Source: Phymorhynchus buccinoides (lineage: Eukaryota; Mollusca; Gastropoda; Neogastropoda; Raphitomidae). Taken from it: a stretch of 64,000 bases of DNA. A model generated the notes under the pieces. It made no database searches, was not told where the DNA came from, and saw nothing but the letters and a program-made list of their open reading frames with translations. Numbering within the stretch: the first letter of the stretch is position 1; each line of letters begins with the position of its first letter. The stretch covers positions 42,001,239-42,065,238 of the forward strand of contig CM065698.1 of the NCBI GenBank assembly GCA_017654935.2, in the 5' to 3' direction. The translations under genes and the position numbers were made by a program. Below, piece by piece: positions 19,037 to 25,400 of this stretch.

Positions 19037-19252
19037 AGAGAAAACTGCACCTTTCAGTTTCAGACCTTCCGTCGCAGTTTGACTTTTGAGTTTGTCAAAT
19101 TTTGTACGCAATACTGGGCAATGTGTGCAAAAGAGAAGATGCATCACTTAGCGAAAAACGTAAGCGTGCAATGCAATATAATAGTTTCCTTTGGGAACAA
19201 ATGTCAATGCTGAATATTACTTACCAAGCGGTGTCACAGTTATTTCAGACAT
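6027..19252 (-). CDS. INTS11: INTS11, Integrator complex endonuclease subunit, N-terminal exons
   Basis: INTS11 (CPSF3L) is the metallo-beta-lactamase/beta-CASP RNA endonuclease of the nuclear Integrator complex, which cleaves snRNA and promoter-proximal nascent transcripts. Eight minus-strand exons join in phase with consensus splice sites: 19225-19252, 14423-14434, 13446-13531, 12928-13001, 11581-11692, 10926-11042, 7717-7815 and 6027-6200. Together they make 702 nt, or 234 codons. The product starts [18 protein letters not shown] and contains the zinc-binding HFHLDH motif (about residues 68-73), [24 protein letters not shown] and [14 protein letters not shown], all closely matching animal INTS11. 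It ends at GGK, where the next exon (VLIPVFALG in homologues) would lie left of position 1. The introns are full of repeats, including the DIRS-like element. Confidence 0.95.
6201..6520 (-). repeat. Tandem partial copies of the INTS11 exon 8 acceptor and 5' edge
   Basis: The GGGGACTACAACATGACCCC-type exon start and its acceptor recur with boundaries near 6304 and 6464, each followed by TATAAATTGTCATCATCATC. The 6413-6464 copy keeps about 50 nt of exon sequence and a usable TTACAG acceptor; the 6270-6304 copy is shorter and has lost the G of CAG. (CAT)n microsatellite lies between copies. Confidence 0.75.
6572..7330. mobile_element. TA-flanked inverted-repeat element, 759 bp
   Basis: The ends are CAGTGGAAATCACATAC and GATTTTCACTG in inverted orientation, with TA on both sides (6570-6571 and 7331-7332), as in Tc1/mariner-type elements. 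No transposase ORF is present. Internal 'Ctcaaaa/gggta/aatc' wording is shared with 11814-11988 and 13567-13718. Confidence 0.65.
7381..7460 (+). repeat. Short dispersed repeat, GGCAGCCAACTTCATCA motif
   Basis: The segment GGCAGCCAACTTCATCA followed by TGAAGATT and GCTGCACTTT recurs at about 19784-19835. Function is unknown; it is probably the tail of an old retroelement. Confidence 0.5.
7717..7815 (-). CDS. INTS11: INTS11 exon 7, the complete copy
   Basis: 99 nt encoding [20 protein letters not shown] and onward to HSFVYT, with the acceptor CTTTTTCCAG and the donor GTAGGTC. The acceptor and the first ~60 nt of this exon recur eleven more times upstream in tandem. Only this copy continues into [13 protein letters not shown]. 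Confidence 0.95.
7755..8751 (-). repeat. 83-bp tandem array, 12 copies of the INTS11 exon 7 acceptor plus exon start
   Basis: The 83-bp unit contains the polypyrimidine/acceptor CTTTTTCCAG and about 60 nt of coding sequence ([19 protein letters not shown]). The same landmark occurs at 7791, 7874, 7957, 8040, 8123, 8206, 8289, 8372, 8455, 8538, 8621 and 8704, exactly 83 bp apart. The leftmost copy is the functional exon. The others mostly read KACYAGH instead of KAYYAGH; the copy at 8538 keeps Tyr. Copies are nearly identical, so the expansion is recent or homogenised. Since 83 is not a multiple of 3, read-through shifts frame. Confidence 0.95.
8752..9255. mobile_element. MITE family F1 (CAGTGGAACCTCC), long copy
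   Basis: Inverted termini CAGTGGAACCTCCCTAT and TAATAGGGAGGTTCCACTG. The left flank is TA; the right flank is CA, presumably a mutated TA. Sister copies at 30814 and 47608 have TA on both sides. It abuts the end of the 83-bp array. Confidence 0.8.
9296..9593. mobile_element. MITE family F5 (CATGGGTGAAAGTAAAAC), copy 1
   Basis: Starts CATGGGTGAAGGTAAAACAT and ends CTGAACTACATTCACCC, an imperfect inverted repeat. The interior is about 80% like the 10363-10679 copy. No ORF of note. Confidence 0.7.
9689..10060 (+). mobile_element. SINE family A, copy with tRNA-like head
   Basis: The head has an A-box-like TGGCACAGAGGT and a B-box GAGTTCGAACC, as in tRNA-derived SINEs. The shared body (GGAGTCTTTCGGATGAGACG), a long C-run and the TATAAAGTACTTAATACC tail follow. 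Mobilised by a partner LINE, not identified here. Confidence 0.8.
10363..10679. mobile_element. MITE family F5, best-preserved copy
   Basis: Termini CATGGGTGAAAGTAAAACAT and GAACTACTTTTCACCCATG form an inverted repeat. 317 bp, non-coding. Confidence 0.78.
10703..10920. mobile_element. MITE family F4 (CAGGGCTCCCA), copy touching an INTS11 donor site
   Basis: 218 bp with termini CAGGGCTCCCAATCGTCCC and GGGGTCCCTGGGAGCCCTG. Close copies are at 14712-14923 and 30549-30766. The right end lies five bases from INTS11 exon 6, so the intron starts GTTAG and then enters the element. Flanking CTAATC/CTAACC may be a diverged target duplication. Confidence 0.85.
10926..11042 (-). CDS. INTS11: INTS11 exon 6
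   Basis: 117 nt encoding [20 protein letters not shown] through AVNLHQTIQ. The donor is GTTAG, and a MITE begins immediately after these five intron bases (10920 downward). Confidence 0.95.
11090..11480. repeat. GT-rich microsatellite in two blocks
   Basis: Imperfect (TG)n with ATG/CATG variants at about 11094-11245 and 11345-11475, in an INTS11 intron. Open frames here are low-complexity artefacts. Confidence 0.9.
11581..11692 (-). CDS. INTS11: INTS11 exon 5 with the zinc-binding HxHxDH motif
   Basis: Completes the split Ser codon, then encodes [20 protein letters not shown] and onward to AICPILL. HFHLDH is the metallo-beta-lactamase metal-binding signature. The acceptor is GTTGACAG and the donor GTACTTTAG. 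Confidence 0.95.
11814..11988. mobile_element. TA-flanked MITE, 175 bp
   Basis: Begins CAGCAAAAATCGCTTAAGTC after TA and ends AGTTCTCCACTG before TA. The interior (AAAATTGAAGGGACT, GTGAGTTATCCAGTGTTTT) is shared with 13567-13718. Confidence 0.65.
12230..12480 (+). repeat. Dispersed repeat shared with 52140-52400
   Basis: Common segments are GCATTCGGGTCAAAGTCATA, GTTCTGGGGAGCTGT and GGGCTTAGTAGGTGGTGTC, each about 90% like the 52-kb copy. No coding potential or termini recognised. Confidence 0.65.
12481..12780. repeat. Inverted-repeat segment with GGAGTC/CCTGCA ends
   Basis: TGCTCCTGGAAAATCTAAAAAATCCTGC-like sequence near 12490 is echoed by GGCTCCAGGAAATAAAAAATC and CCTGCATTTCAGG near 12708-12745. 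Probably a decayed transposon; the limits are uncertain. Confidence 0.35.
12928..13001 (-). CDS. INTS11: INTS11 exon 4
   Basis: Encodes [19 protein letters not shown] followed by DCVII and the first two bases of a Ser codon. The acceptor is a TAG (CTTGTAG) and the donor GTATG. Confidence 0.93.
13186..13378. mobile_element. MITE family F5, truncated copy
   Basis: Matches the second half of the 10363 copy (ATCTTGTTTTAATCTGTCAT, then CCAGATGACAAG-like, then AGGAGCATGCCTGAATTACT). The left terminus is missing. Confidence 0.6.
13446..13531 (-). CDS. INTS11: INTS11 exon 3
   Basis: Encodes (D)[17 protein letters not shown]... ending MGFNDE. The acceptor is CCGTCAG and the donor GTAAGATC. 86 nt, in phase with the microexon. 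Confidence 0.95.
13567..13718. mobile_element. Decayed TA-flanked MITE related to 11814-11988
   Basis: Shares AAAATTGCTTAAGTCAAAAT and TTGTGAGTTATCCAGTGTTT with the 11814 copy. The right end is TTCAACTG followed by TA; the left end is mutated. Confidence 0.55.
13740..14400. other. INTS11 intron sequence, AT-rich, no feature seen
   Basis: AT-rich unique-looking sequence between exon 3 and the microexon. No exon, RNA gene or transposon terminus recognised. Confidence 0.5.
14423..14434 (-). CDS. INTS11: INTS11 exon 2, a 12-nt microexon
   Basis: Twelve bases (GTGCTGGCCAGG on the minus strand) lie between the acceptor TTTTTGCAG and the donor GTAAGTAG. They supply the missing residues GAGQ (with flanking split Gly and Asp codons) between exon 1 and the DVGRS exon, and restore phase on both sides. 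Confidence 0.9.
14583..14711. repeat. GT microsatellite ending in a G-run
   Basis: (TG)n with interruptions, then a run of G just before the F4 MITE at 14712. Confidence 0.9.
14712..14923. mobile_element. MITE family F4, copy 2
   Basis: 212 bp with the same CAGGGCTCCCA / TGGGAGCCCTG termini as the 10703 copy, embedded between two GT arrays. Confidence 0.8.
14936..15166. repeat. GT microsatellite and poly-G run
   Basis: Nearly pure (TG)n at about 14955-15037, a second short block at 15119-15140, and about 20 G at 15146-15166. Confidence 0.9.
15180..15931 (-). mobile_element. LINE fragment (Jockey/CR1-type RT C-terminal part), interrupted at 15931
   Basis: Minus-strand reading gives [17 protein letters not shown], then (after losses) [15 protein letters not shown] and [34 protein letters not shown]. 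This is the conserved end of non-LTR reverse transcriptases. The 3' side runs into (GGTCA)n and (TAGG)n at 15207-15254. The RT sequence breaks at 15931 where the 15932-18835 element is inserted, and resumes at 18836. Confidence 0.8.
16548..18343 (+). pseudogene. Zinc-finger plus OTU-like cysteine protease gene inside the element
   Basis: Three exons join in phase: 16548-16645, 17075-17200 and 17524 onward. The first two encode a Cys-rich PHD-like finger ([28 protein letters not shown]). The third has the OTU-type active site: [18 protein letters not shown] supplies the Asp and Cys, and [11 protein letters not shown] further on supplies the His. This layout resembles OTU/vertnin-like proteins. 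A TAA at 17888-17890 interrupts the same frame between IFDSF and [13 protein letters not shown], and a (ATG)n expansion follows the His motif. The copy therefore looks inactive unless the stop is spliced out. An acidic stretch ([15 protein letters not shown]) near 18694-18740 may be its old C-terminus. Confidence 0.7.
16791..16980 (+). repeat. Two direct copies of a ~95-bp unit
   Basis: GGGGATGTTTATCCTGCTCC through GTTGTAGTGTTGTAT occurs at 16791-16880 and 16889-16980 with few differences, in the first intron of the zinc-finger/OTU gene. Confidence 0.85.
18218..18540 (+). repeat. (ATG)n microsatellite and degenerate GATGGT sequence
   Basis: About 21 uninterrupted GATGAT-type triplets at 18239-18303, then degenerate GGTGATG repeats to 18540. 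In the OTU frame this becomes a Met run. Confidence 0.92.
18836..18990 (-). mobile_element. LINE remainder on the right of the inserted element, plus LINE 3'-end segment
   Basis: 18836-18868 read minus gives YILQAWSDK, continuous with KWNLYFNV at 15931. 18885-18960 (TTAGGACATTAGGCCTC, then CTGTCCTGTCATTTTTGTTT) matches the 3'-end segment of the LINE copy at 51000. Confidence 0.65.
19009..19034 (+). repeat. Poly-G run
   Basis: About 26 consecutive G. Length is likely unreliable in the assembly. Confidence 0.9.
19225..19252 (-). CDS. INTS11: INTS11 exon 1 (coding part)
   Basis: ATG at 19252-19250 encodes MSEITVTPL plus one base of the next Gly codon, followed by the strong donor GTAAGTAA. The start is supported by matching the conserved INTS11 N-terminus. 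Confidence 0.93.
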
Positions 19253-19354
19253 GATTTTTATGAGCAAGCCGCCATTAGAATAAAGGACAATCACTCTGGT
19301 AGCAACGCTTATTGAGAAAGACTGACCTCCCTTTCTTAGACTGTCTGCTAAAAG
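19253..19354. promoter_or_regulatory. Putative bidirectional promoter between INTS11 and SIGMAR1
   Basis: Only 102 bp separate the INTS11 ATG (minus) from the SIGMAR1 ATG (plus), so both 5' UTRs and core promoters must overlap here unless further 5' non-coding exons exist. GCCGCCAT at 19268-19275 is a YY1-type core common in TATA-less housekeeping promoters. No TATA box is seen. Confidence 0.65.
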
Positions 19355-19496
19355 ATGGTGTGGGGCGCGTTGCGGTTTGTTGCTAAAAGCATTCTTGTTG
19401 GGTCTTTTTTCTGCTTCTGCATCCATTACTGGCTACTGAAAAAGTCTTACTTGTTTTCTGAAGAAGATGTAGCAGCCATCGCCCGAAAATATGTCG
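19355..19496 (+). CDS. SIGMAR1: SIGMAR1 exon 1
   Basis: ATG at 19355 encodes [16 protein letters not shown] through the membrane helix to IARKYV and one base of the next codon. The donor is GTGAGA. Confidence 0.93.
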
Positions 19497-22400
19497 GTGA
19501 GAATCAGAATGTCGCAATGGGTTTACTGGGTGGATTTATACGAGACTGAGTGATTTGTGAGATCACTTATGACTTATCAGATGCAGGCTTTGTAGCTTAT
19601 CTGTCATATCATCCTGTGTTACGTGTATGTACTACTTAACACATCGTGTGATTCTCTTTATCGCGCGCGCGCGCACACACAGTGACACACACATGCGTGT
19701 GTGCAGATAGCATGCGTGTCACGGACCACGGTGTGTGCATGCTTAGATGCTAGGCTTAGGAGTAGGACTTTTTCTTCTCCGTAGGCAGCCAACTTCATCA
19801 CATTGAAGATTTTGCTGCACTTTAGGGGGTAGTATGAAAAAAAGAAGAAGAAAATAACAGTAAAGATAGATCGAGTAGAAAGTGAAATAAGATATTATCA
19901 CTAATTATGGGGAGAAGACAGAGCCCAAGATAGTCAGGAATAATTAAAGGCCGACCTTATGGCCACGACAGTCGTGGGGATAATGAAAACGGGTGAAAAA
20001 CCTTATGGCCACGACAGTCGTGGGGATAATGAAAACCTTATCGCCACGACAGTCGTGGGGATAATGAAAACGGGTGAAAAACCTTATCGCCACGAAAGAC
20101 GTTTAATACCTGCACGCCATTTAAAAAAAATTATTTTGGCTTCCGTTATTATTTCATTTCCGTTAGGCCTATTTTCTTGCCGTTTTTGTCCTTTGCCAAG
20201 TTTTTCAAAGGCCGTGGCTAAATAGCCGCCAGTGGCTCTATAGAATGCAGGCTACAGAGCCGCTACTTTCCATTTCCGGTGAAAAACGAAGCTAAAAATA
20301 GAAAGAAGTCTTTTGCCCATGCGCAACGGTCGTGCCCATAATGTCCACAGCCCCTTTCCATTATCGGCACGACAGTCGTGGGAATAAGGAAAACGGAAGG
20401 AAAAGCTTATGGGCACGACTGTCGTGGGGATAAGGAAAACGGAAGGAAAAGCTTATGGGCACGACTGTCGTGGGGATAAGGAAAACGGAAGGAAAAGCTT
20501 ATGGGCACGACTGTCGTGGGGATAAGGAAAACGGAAGGAAAAGCTTATGGGCACGACTGTCGTGGGGATAAGGAAAACGGAAGGAAAAGCTTATGGGCAC
20601 GACTGTCGTGGGGATAAGCACTTCCATAATTCAAAGTATTCTTACACTTTACATCCCACTGCACTTTGTACAACATTCTGAGGAAGTACACTAGCCCATG
20701 GATAAGGATGCACATGGGCACGACTGTCGTGGGGAGTTGTGCCATACACACCATCGAAGGAAAAGCTTATGGGCACTAGCCCATGGATACTAATTACTAT
20801 GCACATGTAGACTTAGTTGTGCCATACACTTACCATCGAGTACACTAGCACTTTGTACAACATTCTGAGGAAGTACACTAGCCCATGGATACTATGCACA
20901 TGTAGACTTAGTTGTGCCATACACACCATCGAGTACACTAGCCCATGGATACTAATTACTATGCACATGTAGACTTAGTTGTGCCATACACACCATCGAG
21001 ATCTCTCCGTTCCTCAGACGCTGGTCATTTGGCCATCCCGCGAGTTCGCCTGGAGACATATGGCAAGCGTTCTTTTTCCTTTGCTGGCCCTACTGTTTTT
21101 AATTCGTTACCTTTAGCCCTTCGTAATGCACAAACGTTTAACGCTTTTAAATCAGGCATGAAGACCTTCTTATTCCATACCTATTTTAACCATGATTAAT
21201 CTGACGTGTATCAACAGTCAACCTGCTGATATGTCTTATCCCAAACGGTGTGTGTGTGATTGCGTGTGTGTAGGTGAGTGCGTGCGTGTGTGTGTGTGTG
21301 AGTGAGAAGGCGTGAGAGAGAGTGGAGGGTGTGTTTTGTTGTTGTTTTTTAGGGGGGGAGACAGCGCGGGGTGAGGGAGGGGGGAGGGGAAGGGGGTGGA
21401 GAGAGAGTGGAGGGGCTGGGGGTATATGTTCCCTGCATGTATTAATTTTTATGTTTTCTAATGATATCTTGTTCTTACGATGTCAAAGTTATTTTTTATG
21501 TTTTAATCTTGTATGTCTCCTTTCTCTTCTTTCTTAAACCTGTTGGTTTTTATCTTTGTAATGGCGCCTGGAGCCTCGCGAGGGACAGGCGTCACTTTTT
21601 AAAATGAATTAAATTATTAGTAGTAGTAGTAGTATCCATTCTTAGGCATATTGTAGTTCTTCTTCTTCTTCTTCTTGCATACTAGCATCCTCCATCAACA
21701 ATTTGATGATTACGACGTTCCACCCAAGAAAAACATTCTGTAAATCTTTTAAAATTATGAACATTCTGTGTATGTGTTTGTGTATGTATGTATGTGTGGG
21801 TGTGTGTGCGCACGTGCTTGTGTGTCCATTCATGACCTCTTTTGCTTTCTTTTCTCTGTGTGTGTATGTGTACAGTGGAATCCAACGAGAACATTCCCAC
21901 TGCCTACAGCAAGGTTCTGGACGAATTCCGGAGGAAGTACCCGGGGCACATTCTACCCGACGAGAACATTCAATGGGTCTTCATGAACGCAGGGGGGTGG
22001 ATGGGGGCCATGTGCCTGCTTCACGCTTCGCTCACAGAATATGTGCTCTTCTTTGGCACTGCTGTGGACACAACTGGACACTCAGGCAAGTTGTAATGTC
22101 GTTAGCCCATATTTCACTAGATGCTTTTATTATTAAAGAATTTGCGCATCCATGGGTACAAATGCATGTCTGTTGTGTGGTGTGTCGCAGGAAAATAGGT
22201 AGCTCGTAAAAATAAGTAGCTCGCTACCTATGAGAGTGTGTATTTGCGACATTGAGCGTGAACCACAAATTTCACTTTTTTTCTAGGGTTAGGGTTAGGT
22301 AAATTTATGGTTAAAGTACAGAAAAAGTGAAATTTGTGGTTGTCGCAAATACAGACTCTCATAGTAGCGAGCTACTTATTTTTACGAGCTACCTATTTTC

Positions 22401-25400
22401 ATGCGACATGGTGCACTGCACTCAGTCTTGGGGGGGGGGGGGGGGGGGGGGTTCCACTGGGGCTCTGGCAGGGAGCTGCATAGGTTCCGGGTTAAATGGC
22501 AATGTCCTTTTGGGGGCATGGGGGTGGAAGACCCCGGAAAAGTTTGCAATTTAGTGATTATTAAGACAACAATCGAGTCATTTTCTTACTTTTCACTCTT
22601 GTATACTGTGCATCATGGAGCAGAGGAGGGGGGGGGGGGGGGCTGGAAACCCCACCCCACCCCCCTCCCAAATCTGCCCCTGACATCCAGATAGCATCGA
22701 AGGCAGAGCTTTGTTATGATTCCAAAAAGCTTGGCTGGAATTTGTTTAATAATACTTATACTAAGTTATAGAGATGCCTTGCTCAGATGGTTTTTTTAAT
22801 TTTGAGGATGGGAGGTGAAAAGGGGGGGGGGGGGGGGGTACTGATAATTGTATTTTGTTGCCTAGCTGGTTGGTACATTGATATTCTTATTATGTTTTGT
22901 TTTCCTTTTCTTTGTAGGCTTATGAAGTTATGTAGCAACAGTATTTTTGCTTATTTTTTTCATCAACTTTTTACCTACGTATGAAATTGTTTTGTGTGAT
23001 GTATTAATCATCACTAGTATTCAAGGAATATCAATTCACTCATTTTAAAAAGAAAAAACAAAAAACAAAAAAGAAGACACACACACATTCTGACTGGATT
23101 TTTCATGTTCGATATAGTTCTTACTCAATCAAAACAAATTTTAAATGAATAAAAGAAAGAAAAGAAAATACCTCAATATCTAAGACTATTATTGTTTTGT
23201 TATAATATTAATAATATGATGTGTGCTCTTGCTGCGCTAATTGCAGGGCGATACTGGGCCAACATATCAGACACCATCTTGTTAGGAACATTCCATCAGT
23301 GGAAGGAAGGAGCCCTGGAGCGAATCACCTACGGCCCAGGTGCATTGTTTGTGTCCTCTTTTTTTTTTCGTCATAGGTCAGGTCAGGCTTAAATAGGACA
23401 ACTAGGCTTACTGGCCTCTGGTTTAAACTTCTTTATTTCTTCCTTATAACGTAACAAAATAATAGATATGAGAATAAAGGGCAGCAACAAGCCTTCGGCT
23501 TATATCGTGCCCGTACACATTACACAATTTAAAATTTATGAGACCGAACATAAACAGCACATAAACATTTTCCAAACATTTCCAATCAGCATTTAGATAC
23601 ACCAATATATGATTTGAGCAAGTTAGGAGTTTCAAAAAGAAGAAAAAAAAGGGATGAACAACATTATCACATGAATAATAATAACAACAACAATAAAAAT
23701 AATGAGAGACGAGAGGATCAACAATTTATAATAAATCGAATTAACATTTGCCAAGTTTTTACAGGCTTGCCTACCACACATTCATAAGTACTATATGTCT
23801 AGCAATAAAATAGGAACATTTTTAAGTGAGTCTGCGCATTTTTATACAATACAATTTTTTTAAATATTTTTTTCTGATTAACATTGCACAAAATTTAAAA
23901 TCGATTTGAACTGGCTATGAAGAGGTGCACAGATTTAAATATTGCTGTGTTGATATCAATAGGCAGGTCACGTCCACCATTTAAAAGAATGTCACTTACA
24001 AGATATTGAGGAGGAAGGTTTAGTAGTGTATTAGTACGACATAGGCTTACATTAGGCTTACTGGCCTCTCAGGTGTCCTTTCTCATATTTGCACTTTTTG
24101 GCATAGCTATGACAGTATTAATAGACTTTAGTCAGCCGTATTGATATTGTAATTCGAAACATTTTGGGGTTTTGTCCAGGAAGTTTTTAAACTAGTTAGT
24201 ACATGTAGTAGGTGCAACTTTTATTTGAGCAGAAAGTCACAGGATTGTGAATGAATGTATGTGTGACCCAGCACCATGGAAGGGACATTAAGTGTCAAAC
24301 TGACCATTCTGGGAAATTTATACATTTGAAAATGACAGACCCTCCTCTTTCTGATGATACAAGAACCATTCTTCTATCTTGTTTCCATTCTCGAGTTAGG
24401 AGCATTTAAAGTTAGTAGGGTGAGCGTCAGCCATTTTGAGATAATACACTCTAAAATCTAGCCTAGCTAAAGTACGTGCTTGACCTACTCCTTTTGGTTT
24501 AAACAAATCTTTATTCACTCACTCGGAAACGATCAAACAAAAAGACAATTAGAGCAACAACAAGCTCGAAGCTTATACCGTGCTCCTTAAAGCACTTAAA
24601 GACCATTGAGTCCTTTATAAATATGAAAGATAAGATGTTACAGAACACAAAAATACCATTATTACTCTAAATTGACAAAAATGAGATTTTCGACTTTCCA
24701 ACACTTGTTTGAGAAACTAGACCAGCAACTTAATGTCCCTTTCGTGGTGCTGGGTCACATATTTGCATTTTTTGTGTTATCAGTTGGCATAGTTGTGACA
24801 GTATTTGTAGACTTTAGTCAGTCGTATTGATATTGTAATTCAATAAATTTCTTTGTCCAGGAGGTTTTTAAACTAGTTAGTAGTAGGTGCAACTTTTATT
24901 TGAGCAGAAATTCACAGGATTGTGAATGAATATATGTGACCCAGCATGATACTATGTGACCAATATTAACGATTGTCCTTTATAAATATGAAAGATAAGA
25001 TGTTAGAGAACACAAAAATACTGATTACTCAAAATTGACAAAAATGAAATTTTTGACTTTCCAAGACTTTTTTGAGAAACTAGCCCAGTCCCTTTCGTGG
25101 TGCTGGGTCACATATTTGCACTTTTTGTGTCATCAGTTGGCATAGCTTTGACGGTTTTTGTAGACTTTAGTCAGTCGTATTGATATTGTAATTCAAAACA
25201 GTCGCAGGATTGTGAATGAATATATATATATCCAAAGATCAAAATTCAAATAGTTTGCTATTTTTGCAATAATGCTATTGATTATTTAATTGATTAGCGT
25301 GTTATTCTCATTCCAGATGAAATTGTTTCGAATTTGGTGAATAACAGCTGGAATTGGAAAACCTAGCTATCAATTTGGTACATACCATGTAGCAGGACTC

